Below are positions 7,913 through 14,991 of a DNA stretch of 64,000 nucleotides, one piece after another. The position numbers and the translations under genes were made by a program. This DNA is from Abyssalbus ytuae. GTDB lineage: Bacteria > Bacteroidota > Bacteroidia > Flavobacteriales > Flavobacteriaceae. How positions within the stretch are numbered: the first letter of the stretch is position 1; the number at the start of each line of letters is the position of its first letter. The stretch covers positions 992,001-1,056,000 of the forward strand of contig NZ_CP094358.1 in the NCBI RefSeq assembly GCF_022807975.1, read 5' to 3'. Under the pieces are notes generated by a model that made no database searches, had not been told where the DNA came from, and was given only the letters and a program-made list of their open reading frames with translations.

Positions 7913-8809
7913 ATGAAAACTAAAACAATTTTATTATTAGCAGGATTAACAGTTTACAGCAGCCTGGCTTGTAGCCAGGTGGTAAAAGATTCTTTACAGG
8001 CACACCATATTTACCCCCGGTTTAACGGTTATTTTTCAGTAGAAGAGAGTTGGCAGATACATAAAGAAGCCTATAAAAAACAGTTGGAAGCAAAAGGATT
8101 GACTGAACAGGAGATCAGCCAAAAAATGAAGGAATATGAAAAACAAAAGGAAGAGGTAATAGAAAAAATAAAACAGCAACGAAGGGTAGCTGAAAAACAA
8201 AGGCAGCTGGCAGATATTCAAAGACAAAAAGCAGATTCGCTTAGAAAAATGGCAGCTGCTCAAAGACTGGAACACGACAAACAGAGACAAAAAGCCGACG
8301 CCCTTAGAAAAATGGCAGATACCCAAAGGCAGCAAGCCGAAAAACAGAGACAACAGGCTGAGGTGATGCGAAGGGAAGCGGAAGCTCAACGGAAAATAGC
8401 GGAAGAAAAGCGAAAAATAGAAGAAGAGTGGAGAAAGAGTATTAAGGTTTTATTGGGTGAAAATGTACCCTTGGTTGTTAAAGATACCGGGGTTAAACCT
8501 TTAAAAATAAATGTAAGTAAAAGGAGCACCCTGTTTTTTAACATATACGGAAATATAAATTCCGGCCGTGTTTTAATAGAGGTTTTTAACCCCAACGGGC
8601 AAAAGGAAGCTGAGCTTGCTTTAGATCATCACAAAGAAACAGTTCCACAACCAAAAACCCGGCTTTCGGACAATACCTCGGGTTCCCTGAGCAAAACCAT
8701 TAATTCTCCCAAAACGGGAGCCTGGATAGTAAAAATTTCTCCTCAAAAATGCCGGGGTACTATAAATATTTCAGTTGCTCAATATATAAAACCCGCTGCT
8801 GATGAGTAA
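7913..8809 (+). CDS. Exported coiled-coil protein with a C-terminal beta domain
   Basis: The N terminus is an export signal (hydrophobic to about residue 20, SSLACSQ), perhaps with a weak lipobox cysteine. Residues about 45-178 are a long charged coiled coil with a repeated pattern of the type QRQ(Q/K)AD..RKMA. Residues about 185-298 look like a beta-sandwich (KINVSKRSTLFFNIYG ... GAWIVKISPQ). I know no function for the family. Its 3' end overlaps the start of the membrane-LuxR gene by 8 bases, so the two are translationally coupled. The protein may be a periplasmic partner of that regulator. That is inference from coupling. Confidence 0.7.
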   Translation: MKTKTILLLAGLTVYSSLACSQVVKDSLQAHHIYPRFNGYFSVEESWQIHKEAYKKQLEAKGLTEQEISQKMKEYEKQKEEVIEKIKQQRRVAEKQRQLADIQRQKADSLRKMAAAQRLEHDKQRQKADALRKMADTQRQQAEKQRQQAEVMRREAEAQRKIAEEKRKIEEEWRKSIKVLLGENVPLVVKDTGVKPLKINVSKRSTLFFNIYGNINSGRVLIEVFNPNGQKEAELALDHHKETVPQPKTRLSDNTSGSLSKTINSPKTGAWIVKISPQKCRGTINISVAQYIKPAADE

Positions 8810-9800
8810 AATGTTTAAAACTTTTGTGCTTACTCTTTTTCTGTGTGTAAGTTCAGGCCTTTATTCTTCCCCTGATAAACCGGGACAGATCAGGGGAAAA
8901 TTATTTCTTGACCATAGCTGGGAGCGCACCATTTATATTTCTTTAATAGAAACTTTTGAAAAAGAATTTGCGGTTTCAGACCATATGATCATAGGTAGTT
9001 CCCCTATCGATAGTTTGGGCAGGTTTACCATTAACCTGGATATTTTACCAAAGCAATGGTGTTTTCTTCGTTTACATATCGTAAAAAAAGAAAATCCGCC
9101 GGCATCATTAATTATTGGCGGGTCTGAAGAGAATTATTGTTTTCTTATTGCCGATTATTACTCAACCATACAAATACATAATACTGCAGAAAAACCCGTG
9201 TTTAAAAATTTATCGGTTTCGGGAGCCCCGTACTTAAAAACATTTCAATACATCATCAATCTTAAGGAGTACCCCAATTCCATAAATTATGAAAACTCCC
9301 TGATTGAGAAAGAGTTTGTAGCAGAAGTAGTGGCTGCAAAACTAAAAATAGTGGCCGATACCTGTACAAATCCGCTGGTATCCCTTTACTCTTTATACCA
9401 GACAGATTTTCATGCCGATGCCGAGAGGGACCCTGCTTTTTATAAAGAATATTTATCTAAATGGAAAGGGAATAACAGCGCCTCTTTTCAATCTTTCAGA
9501 AGGCAATTACCTGTTACGCAAAAACCCGGGGGGTTGTATCTGTTCATATTAATAATCATAGCTGCGGGTATTTTGTTTGCTGTAACTATATTCCTGAGGA
9601 ACGGAAAAAAGAGAAAACTTAAAAAATTAAGTGTACAGGAGCGTAAAGTGTTTGAACTGTTGCAAAAAGGAGCCAGTAACCAGGAAATTTCCGATGCCTA
9701 TAATATAGAAATCAGTACCGTAAAATCGCATGTAAGTAATATTTTCTCCAAACTGAATATTAAATCCCGGAAAGAGGCTATTAATATAAAAAAGAAATGA
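8802..9800 (+). CDS. Membrane-anchored LuxR-type transcriptional regulator with periplasmic domain
   Basis: The order of parts is a signal peptide or first helix (residues about 5-22), a roughly 215-residue extracytoplasmic region, one membrane helix (about 243-263, LYLFILIIIAAGILFAVTIF), and a C-terminal GerE/LuxR helix-turn-helix (about 275-330, LSVQERKVFELLQKGASNQE then STVKSHVSNIFSKLNIKSR). The first part of the outer domain (IRGKLFLD...IYISLIE...IDSLGRFTIN) recalls the DUF4369 fold, which is a weak match. It would sense something outside the membrane and bind DNA without a kinase. It lies between two genes that share an upstream control region, which makes both candidate targets. Confidence 0.8.
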   Translation: MSKMFKTFVLTLFLCVSSGLYSSPDKPGQIRGKLFLDHSWERTIYISLIETFEKEFAVSDHMIIGSSPIDSLGRFTINLDILPKQWCFLRLHIVKKENPPASLIIGGSEENYCFLIADYYSTIQIHNTAEKPVFKNLSVSGAPYLKTFQYIINLKEYPNSINYENSLIEKEFVAEVVAAKLKIVADTCTNPLVSLYSLYQTDFHADAERDPAFYKEYLSKWKGNNSASFQSFRRQLPVTQKPGGLYLFILIIIAAGILFAVTIFLRNGKKRKLKKLSVQERKVFELLQKGASNQEISDAYNIEISTVKSHVSNIFSKLNIKSRKEAINIKKK

Positions 9801-9940
9801 AGGTAGCCGGCTCACTAAGAACTTACACCTGCGCATTCGGGTAAATTTTTCAGCATTTACAAAAAAGGATAACAAGTACCCGGTTTAACCCTGTAACCTC
9901 AAGACGATATTAAATTAATACCTGTTTAAAAATTAAAAAT

Positions 9941-10016
9941 ACTTAATTCATACTTCCCTGGCACTTTTTTCCTGCTGCTGTACAACCCTATAAATAAAGA
10001 GACTGAAATAAGTTTG
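9941..10016 (+). promoter_or_regulatory. Conserved upstream control region, copy 2
   Basis: It carries the same blocks as 7801-7876: cttaattca, actttttt-cct, cctataaataaagaga, and the -7-like taagttt(g) at 10009-10016, which ends 38 bp before the ATG at 10055. Conservation covers some 75 bp with one small shift, more than a core promoter needs. This suggests a shared regulator site. Confidence 0.55.
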
Positions 10017-10054
10017 TTGCCAGATATTTTAATGAACAAGCAAATTTTATCCTT

Positions 10055-11446
10055 ATGAAAAACAAACTTTTTATTCTTAGCTTTCTTTGTGTAAGTGCTT
10101 TTTTGTCTGCCCAGGATAATCTTTCAAAAGCACAGCAACTGGAACAAATCGGGCTTTATAAACTTCCTGATCCGGAAGATTTGAAGAACCTGATACTCAA
10201 GGAAAATCAAATGGAGGTATCTGCTATTTCCACCAGTGACATTTCACCGGATTTCAGCAATATTGACGACCTGCAATGGTTAAAAAAACCCGCCCGACAA
10301 AACAAGGTAATTATGCTGGGGGAAAACCATTACCACAACTACATTCATAATTTAAGACACAGAATGTTTTTTGCCCTCAATCAGTTTGATTACTACCCGT
10401 TAATTGTCCTGGAAATGCAATATTCCTTAACCGCGTATGTAAACTACTATCTTTCTATAAAGAACGAACAAAAGGCTAAACAGTTTTTTGATGATGAATT
10501 GAGCCATATGGTAACCTCACAAGAGGATTATAACCTGTTTCTATACATCAGGAAATGGAATACCCTGCATCCGGAAAAACCTTTAAAGGCAGGTTGCTCA
10601 GATTTGGAGCACGATTACAAAACTACGATCGAACGCATTATTCTCCCGTATTTAAATATGGTTGAAAAAGATACGGACACCCATCTTGAAAATTTGATGC
10701 AAAGGGAACTGGGAAGTTTGATCGCTGTGTATAAAAAAAGGCTTAAAAAGGCAGCTAAAAAGAACCTTACAGGTAAATATCCCTTTATTACACCGACATA
10801 CATAAAAACGGTTATAGATAATCTGGAATCCTTACACAAAGCCTACTACTATGATTTTAATACCTACAGGCAGATTGCCATTGTGCGGAATTTAACCGGG
10901 CGGGAGTTTTTAGGTAAATATTGGAAAGGCAAAAAAATGTTCCTTCACGGCGGAAATTATCACTTAACAAGCCAGGTTAAATATCCTGACCAAAAAAATT
11001 TCCTGCGGGAAGGTTCTTATCTTAATTTCGAATACCCGGAGACCAAAGGTAAAACGTATGCGGTTCAAGTTACCGGCCTCGCCCGCTCTTTAGAAGATAT
11101 GGCTAACATATCGCTTGACAGTTGTATTCATGTAGGAAGAGCTTACAGGCAGACTACCGATAAATTTCAAACTGCTTACCAAAAGAATTTAATCTTGCCC
11201 GACGATAATTACATAGAATGGAAAATAGGAAGTATTGATAGTTTGATCGTAAAAAAAGCATTTACAAACAATACAACCGGAGTGATCATTGAAAAAACAC
11301 ACTGGCCCTTAATGTTGCAGGATATGAAGGAGGAAAATATGAATGAGTATAATTACCTTAAATATCGTAAAGACCAGGAAATGAGATACGATAAAATCAT
11401 TTATTTTATCAAATCACCTCTTATCCGCGCAAGAATAAAAGAGTGA
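10055..11446 (+). CDS. Secreted Ere/ChaN-like (erythromycin-esterase superfamily) hydrolase
   Basis: A signal peptide (residues 1-20, ending FLSAQ) exports this 463-residue protein. The segment VIMLGENHYHN (E90, H92) with a conserved Arg about ten residues on, then the LIVLEMQ strand and a later HGGNYH motif, matches the layout of the erythromycin-esterase/TIKI/ChaN superfamily. Its metal-independent or metal-dependent active site is built from such E and H residues. The true substrate is unknown, and macrolide resistance should not be assumed. It shares its upstream region with the coiled-coil/LuxR operon and may be co-regulated. Confidence 0.6.
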   Translation: MKNKLFILSFLCVSAFLSAQDNLSKAQQLEQIGLYKLPDPEDLKNLILKENQMEVSAISTSDISPDFSNIDDLQWLKKPARQNKVIMLGENHYHNYIHNLRHRMFFALNQFDYYPLIVLEMQYSLTAYVNYYLSIKNEQKAKQFFDDELSHMVTSQEDYNLFLYIRKWNTLHPEKPLKAGCSDLEHDYKTTIERIILPYLNMVEKDTDTHLENLMQRELGSLIAVYKKRLKKAAKKNLTGKYPFITPTYIKTVIDNLESLHKAYYYDFNTYRQIAIVRNLTGREFLGKYWKGKKMFLHGGNYHLTSQVKYPDQKNFLREGSYLNFEYPETKGKTYAVQVTGLARSLEDMANISLDSCIHVGRAYRQTTDKFQTAYQKNLILPDDNYIEWKIGSIDSLIVKKAFTNNTTGVIIEKTHWPLMLQDMKEENMNEYNYLKYRKDQEMRYDKIIYFIKSPLIRARIKE

Positions 11447-11530
11447 TGATCTTATTATTGAACTAATTATACTATACTGTAACATTTATAAAGGCTGGAT
11501 TGCTTTTATAGGAAATTCGGCCTTTTTTAT

Positions 11531-11740
11531 GCGTTATATGAAACATCGATAGTAATAGATAACGAATATTGCCACCTAAGGCCTGCAGTAAAATTCGTGA
11601 GAGAAGCCATACAGGAAAAATATCCGAAGAAATATGAACATGTGTTGGTTGACTTTAATAATGCTGAAGAAACAACTGCTTAAGTATGTACAGGAAATTT
11701 AAAGCGTGCAAAAGAACACCTAAGGAAAGCCATAAAATAG
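11531..11740 (+). pseudogene. Decayed reading frame with internal stop
   Basis: From 11531 one frame reads a protein-like sequence (KFVREAIQEKYPKKYEHVLV) without an ATG. It is broken by TAA at 11681-11683 and continues in the same frame (NLKRAKEHLRKAIK) to TAG at 11738-11740. The amino-acid composition looks genuine but no family is recognised. It is most likely a gene remnant beside the tRNA-linked island. Confidence 0.35.
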
Positions 11741-11859
11741 TTATTTATAAAAGTATGGCTGTAGTTATGAGTTGACGAAATGTATCTGCAAACACAATAG
11801 AGATAAAGATGATTGTAAAAACGGGAGGCAACTCATCATTTTTGAATTTGTCCGTCAAG

Positions 11860-11901
11860 TAACCACGGCAGGATTCGAACCATCAACTCTCCAAACCGAA
11901 A
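11860..11901 (-). pseudogene. Degenerate 3' half of a tRNA-Arg gene
   Basis: This stretch matches the 3' half of the intact tRNA-Arg at 13344-13417 from the discriminator base to the anticodon (ccgaaa), with roughly four-fifths identity, including the full ggattcgaacc T-arm core. Similarity stops in the anticodon loop. Terminator-like flanking sequence (11821-11859) also resembles that of the intact gene, with its loop inverted. It cannot fold into a working tRNA and looks like an old duplication or an integration scar. Confidence 0.6.
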
Positions 11902-12008
11902 AATGAATGCACAATTTTCTTTGCAGGCCTTCCCTTTGCTCTCAAGAGCCTGCCACGTAGTTCCAATCCTTATTAATTAAAAAAGTAAAAGATTTGTGAA
12001 GAAAAAAT

Positions 12009-12035
12009 AAAGCTCCTGAGGTTATCAGGAGCTTT
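12009..12035 (-). terminator. Rho-independent terminator after the CsbD gene
   Basis: A perfect 11-bp stem (aaagctcctga / tcaggagcttt) has a 5-base loop and is followed on the minus strand by attttttc. It lies 24 bp past the stop codon of the CsbD-like gene. Confidence 0.85.
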
Positions 12036-12058
12036 ATCAAAGAAAATTTACCATTATA

Positions 12059-12244
12059 CTACCAATTATCAATCTCTTCTTTGAGCTCTTCCTTGGTTTT
12101 CCCGGTTTTTTCCTGGAGTCTTCCAAGCATTTCTTCAAATTTCCCTTCGGAATAAGTCAAATCATTATCTGTCAATTTACCGTATTTCTGTTTGAATTTT
12201 CCTTTGACTTGCTTCCATTTTCCTTCTAACTGATCATGATTCAT
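12059..12244 (-). CDS. CsbD family stress-related small protein
   Basis: The 61-residue protein starts MNHDQLEGKWKQVKGKFKQK and contains LTDNDL and EGKFEEMLGRLQEKTGKTKE, the pattern of the CsbD family (general-stress, hydrophilic, helical). Members are usually induced by osmotic or general stress, and their biochemical role is unknown. It has its own terminator downstream. It lies with the YihY-type gene between the degenerate and the intact tRNA-Arg copies, so it may have come with that segment. Confidence 0.9.
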   Translation of the reverse strand: MNHDQLEGKWKQVKGKFKQKYGKLTDNDLTYSEGKFEEMLGRLQEKTGKTKEELKEEIDNW

Positions 12245-12340
12245 AATAAAATGTATTTATAGATTACTATAGTACTAAGTTACTTATGAAGTAGCATTGA
12301 TTAGTACCTTATAAATTAGATTATTACCTCAAAAAAAACT

Positions 12341-13183
12341 TTAACATTCCTTGTATTTCATTTCTGTTATCTTACCACCTAACAATAAGATTAATGAACT
12401 GTAATACACCCAAATGAGAATTAATGCAAGAGAACCTGCTGCTCCATACACGGTATTTAAACTGCTGGTGGCAATATAAAAACTTATCAAAAACCTTCCT
12501 ACAAAAAACAAAATCGAGGTTATGACCCCTCCATAAAATGCACTTTTCCAAGGTATCTTCGCATGGGGGAGAATAATAAAAATATATGAGAAAAGTATTG
12601 AAGTAAGCAACATGGAAAGTATCCAGTTTACTGCTTGCAACAAGTACACTGTCACTTCCGGAATAATCCTTTTGAGATAATCCATAAGCAAGAGTAAAAC
12701 AGTATCTGAAAGCAGGGAAACCACAATTAAGAATCCAAGTGCTATAACCGTGGTAAAAGACCGGAGGCGGTCATATAAAATCCTTAATAAATTATTTTGA
12801 GGTTTACGATAAATATTCCATATCGAATTTAAGCCCTTTTGTATGGAGATAAATACAGTAGTTGTACCGATGAGAAGGAGTGAAATACTCCAGATGGTTC
12901 TCCATACGTTCGATTTTACCGCTTCCACATTAGCGAGTATCTCCTGCAGGGTTCCTGCAGTAGTACTTCCTACTACTTTCGATATTTCTGAATAGAGCTG
13001 CTGGGTAACGGCTTCCTGGCCCCAGAAATAGCTGGCAATTTGCACCATTATAAACATAACTGCTGGTAAACTGAATAAGGTGTAGAAAGATATCGAGGCA
13101 CTATGGAGAAAAGGATCGGCATCGAGAAACTCTGCTACAAATTTATTTGAGGCTTTCCATATTTTTTTAAAATTGATTTTCAT
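12341..13183 (-). CDS. YihY/virulence factor BrkB family membrane protein
   Basis: This 280-residue inner-membrane protein has about six hydrophobic segments. Family hallmarks include the early SASISFYTLFSLPAVMF, the central NSIWNIYRK region, and the late AAGSLALILIWVYYSSLILL followed by GGKITEM. The family was once misnamed ribonuclease BN, and its actual transport or envelope role is unsettled. It is about 100 bp upstream of the CsbD gene on the same strand. In Bacteroidetes such pairs are often part of stress-response gene sets. Expression with CsbD is plausible. Confidence 0.9.
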   Translation of the reverse strand: MKINFKKIWKASNKFVAEFLDADPFLHSASISFYTLFSLPAVMFIMVQIASYFWGQEAVTQQLYSEISKVVGSTTAGTLQEILANVEAVKSNVWRTIWSISLLLIGTTTVFISIQKGLNSIWNIYRKPQNNLLRILYDRLRSFTTVIALGFLIVVSLLSDTVLLLLMDYLKRIIPEVTVYLLQAVNWILSMLLTSILFSYIFIILPHAKIPWKSAFYGGVITSILFFVGRFLISFYIATSSLNTVYGAAGSLALILIWVYYSSLILLLGGKITEMKYKEC

Positions 13184-13304
13184 AATATGAAAATTACGAA
13201 ACGTATGGAAAGCTATTAGCTGTAAACATTTTATATTTAATACATTAAATAAAAGTCACTACTTTGTCCGGTAATATCCAAAAAACTGTGTAAATAAATT
13301 AAAA

Positions 13305-13339
13305 ACGGGACAAATTCAAAAATGATGAACTTGTCCCGT
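13305..13339 (-). terminator. Rho-independent terminator of tRNA-Arg
   Basis: A 9-bp perfect stem (acgggacaa / ttgtcccgt) with a 17-base loop is followed on the minus strand by the run tttttaattt. It begins 4 bases past the tRNA 3' end. Confidence 0.8.
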
Positions 13340-13343
13340 CAAG

Positions 13344-13417
13344 TGACCGCGGAAGGATTCGAACCCTCAACCCTCAGAGCCGAAATCTGATATTCTATCC
13401 AGTTGAACTACGCGGCC
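13344..13417 (-). tRNA. tRNA-Arg (anticodon TCG)
   Basis: The 74-base minus-strand sequence folds into a complete cloverleaf. It has a 7-bp acceptor stem ggccgcg/cgcggtc, a D arm gttc/gaat, an anticodon stem tcaga/tctga around tttcggc (anticodon TCG), a T arm gaggg/ccttc with ttcgaat, and discriminator A. CCA is not encoded. Its 5' end overlaps the last codons of a GIY-YIG gene (stop codon at 13395). There is no room for its own upstream promoter unless it lies inside that gene, so the tRNA is probably processed from a longer transcript. Confidence 0.95.
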
Positions 13418-13655
13418 TTTCTATATTGTTTTTTCTCCATCTTCTCCCTGCTGCACTTTTCAAATATTTTTCTCTCTTCCTTGCTTCTTCTATGGTTTCA
13501 AACACCTCCTGGTAACATACAACCCATGGAAGAAAAGCTTTGGTCGATTTTACTGTTCCTGAATTATGCTGTCTCAGCCTCTCTTTTACATCTTGAGACA
13601 TCCCTACATAAAACCGGGCAAATTTATGGCTATAAATAATATAAACAAAATGCAT
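13395..13655 (-). CDS. GIY-YIG nuclease family protein, copy 1 of 3
   Basis: The 86-residue protein is a single GIY-YIG domain: VYI (4-6) and YVG (16-18), the catalytic-type R26 in KERLRQHN, and the EEARKREKYLKSAAGRRWRK segment with the metal-binding Glu. This is the short, stand-alone URI/UvrC-like form common in Bacteroidetes. The last codons (ERPRSSTG then stop) are read from the 5' end of the intact tRNA-Arg. The ATG lies about 2 bases beyond the end of a partial tRNA-Arg copy, whose sequence stops in the anticodon loop. It may serve as a homing or recombination nuclease for this tRNA site, which is inference. Confidence 0.85.
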   Translation of the reverse strand: MHFVYIIYSHKFARFYVGMSQDVKERLRQHNSGTVKSTKAFLPWVVCYQEVFETIEEARKREKYLKSAAGRRWRKNNIERPRSSTG

Positions 13656-13656
13656 C

Positions 13657-13754
13657 CCGAAATCTGATATTCCCTGCCCGAACTTACCGTTAGGTAAGGG
13701 TGGGTATCCAGTTGAACCCGCCTGAATGTATTCAGTCGGGCAAGCTACGCGGCC
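13657..13754 (-). pseudogene. Disrupted tRNA-Arg 5' half, copy 1
   Basis: It is identical to the tRNA-Arg 5' half from the acceptor strand to the anticodon loop, but is split by two inserts. One of 28 bp (13718-13745) follows position 9-10 and contains the palindrome gaatgtattc. One of 32 bp (13673-13704) lies between the D loop and the anticodon stem and contains cttaccgttaggtaag. The inserts also share tgcccga/tcgggca, so they can pair with each other. Confidence 0.75.
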
Positions 13755-13992
13755 TTTCTATATTGTTTTTTCTCCATCTTCTCCCTGCTGCACTTTTCAA
13801 ATATTTTTCTCTCTTCCTTGCTTCTTCTATGGTTTCAAACACCTCCTGGTAACATACAACCCATGGAAGAAAAGCTTTGGTCGATTTTACTGTTCCTGAA
13901 TTATGCTGTCTCAGCCTCTCTTTTACATCTTGAGACATCCCTACATAAAACCGGGCAAATTTATGGCTATAAATAATATAAACAAAATGCAT
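13732..13992 (-). CDS. GIY-YIG nuclease family protein, copy 2 of 3
   Basis: It is identical in protein sequence to copy 1 except for the C-terminal residues (PRSLPD instead of PRSSTG), because its 3' end runs into a disrupted tRNA half rather than the intact tRNA. The same motif set is present (VYI, YVG, R26, EARKREKYLKS). It starts just after the anticodon-loop end of the next tRNA half. The lack of divergence points to recent duplication or continuing gene conversion. Confidence 0.85.
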   Translation of the reverse strand: MHFVYIIYSHKFARFYVGMSQDVKERLRQHNSGTVKSTKAFLPWVVCYQEVFETIEEARKREKYLKSAAGRRWRKNNIERPRSLPD

Positions 13993-13993
13993 C

Positions 13994-14091
13994 CCGAAAT
14001 CTGATATTCCCTGCCCGAACTTACCGTTAGGTAAGGGTGGGTATCCAGTTGAACCCGCCTGAATGTATTCAGTCGGGCAAGCTACGCGGCC
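13994..14091 (-). pseudogene. Disrupted tRNA-Arg 5' half, copy 2
   Basis: It is the same as the copy at 13657-13754, shifted by 337 bp, with both palindromic inserts at the same positions (28 bp at 14055-14082 and 32 bp at 14010-14041). Confidence 0.75.
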
Positions 14092-14329
14092 TTTCTATAT
14101 TGTTTTTTCTCCATCTTCTCCCTGCTGCACTTTTCAAATATTTTTCTCTCTTCCTTGCTTCTTCTATGGTTTCAAACACCTCCTGGTAACATACAACCCA
14201 TGGAAGAAAAGCTTTGGTCGATTTTACTGTTCCTGAATTATGCTGTCTCAGCCTCTCTTTTACATCTTGAGACATCCCTACATAAAACCGGGCAAATTTA
14301 TGGCTATAAATAATATAAACAAAATGCAT
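14069..14329 (-). CDS. GIY-YIG nuclease family protein, copy 3 of 3
   Basis: Its protein is identical to copy 2. It is the first of the three in transcription order (minus strand). It is preceded by the third disrupted tRNA half and then by sequence leading from the yqeY gene. If the array is transcribed from the promoter that once served the tRNA, this copy is promoter-proximal and the intact tRNA is the last product of the transcript. Confidence 0.85.
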   Translation of the reverse strand: MHFVYIIYSHKFARFYVGMSQDVKERLRQHNSGTVKSTKAFLPWVVCYQEVFETIEEARKREKYLKSAAGRRWRKNNIERPRSLPD

Positions 14330-14330
14330 C

Positions 14331-14428
14331 CCGAAATCTGATATTCCCTGCCCGAACTTACCGTTAGGTAGGGGTGGGTATCCAGTTGAACCCGCCTGAA
14401 TGTATTCAGTCGGGCAAGCTACGCGGCC
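14331..14428 (-). pseudogene. Disrupted tRNA-Arg 5' half, copy 3
   Basis: It is the outermost copy. It carries one base change in the hairpin insert (ggtagggg for ggtaaggg). Beyond its acceptor end (14428) the flank differs from the other copies (tgtttttgttatag), so this is probably the position of the original tRNA promoter side. Confidence 0.75.
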
Positions 14429-14444
14429 TGTTTTTGTTATAGTT

Positions 14445-14882
14445 TTAAGCCAGTTTTGCTTTTACAATATTAGAAATAGTTTTACCATCTGCTTTACCGG
14501 CGAGTTGCTTTGAGACTATTCCCATATCCTTCATACTATCTGCATTAGTTTGCGAAATTACTTCTGTAACAACTTTTTCAATTTCCTCTTCAGATAATTG
14601 TTCCGGTAAAAATTTTTCAATTACTGCTACCTGTGCCAGTTCCGGTTCGGCCAAATCAGCCCTTCCCTGTTCTGTATATATAGCAGCACTCTCTTTGCGT
14701 TGCTTTACCAATTTTTGTAAAAGTTTTATTTCCTCTTCTTCTGAAAGTTCATCTTTTGCACCGGCTTCGGTTTTAGCCAACAAAATTCCGGACTTGATTG
14801 CTCTTAAAGCCTCTAAAGCAACGGAATCTTTTGCTTTCATAGCGGCTTTCATTCCTTCCATTATTTTTGATTGCAAACTCAT
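14445..14882 (-). CDS. GatB/YqeY domain-containing protein
   Basis: The 145-residue protein matches YqeY along its length. It has an N-terminal helical part (MKAAMKAKDSVALEALRAIKS), the KLVKQRKESAAIYTEQGRADL stretch and the C-terminal PEQLSEEEIEKVV plus MGIVSKQLAGKADGKTISNI. The fold resembles the tRNA-binding tail of the GatB amidotransferase subunit and may bind tRNA or assist tRNA-linked amidation. The role is not established. It follows ftsZ on the same strand with a 109-bp gap and closes the division cluster, as is usual in flavobacteria. Confidence 0.92.
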   Translation of the reverse strand: MSLQSKIMEGMKAAMKAKDSVALEALRAIKSGILLAKTEAGAKDELSEEEEIKLLQKLVKQRKESAAIYTEQGRADLAEPELAQVAVIEKFLPEQLSEEEIEKVVTEVISQTNADSMKDMGIVSKQLAGKADGKTISNIVKAKLA

Positions 14883-14991
14883 TTATACTTTCTTTTTAAC
14901 TTTTATCAATTGGAATGCGAAGATAAAAAAATAACCCGAAACATATATGCTTCGGGTGTATATTACTTATCACAATTTGAAAAACAATTAT

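Larger units (their letters stand above)
13418..14428 (-). mobile_element. Tandem array of three 337-bp GIY-YIG / tRNA-half units
   Basis: Units 13418-13754, 13755-14091 and 14092-14428 are nearly identical, with one difference noticed (14373 region). Each holds most of a GIY-YIG gene plus a 98-bp disrupted copy of the tRNA-Arg 5' half. The array sits between the intact tRNA-Arg and a sequence (tgtttttg onward) that looks like the original upstream flank of the tRNA. Such precise repetition ending on a tRNA suggests repeated insertion or unequal exchange of a small element that targets the anticodon loop. No integrase or transposase is encoded. Confidence 0.5.

Noticed and set aside
10055-11446. 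Macrolide-resistance gene
   Set aside because: It only shares the superfamily motifs of erythromycin esterases. Length and exported location give no reason to claim that substrate.
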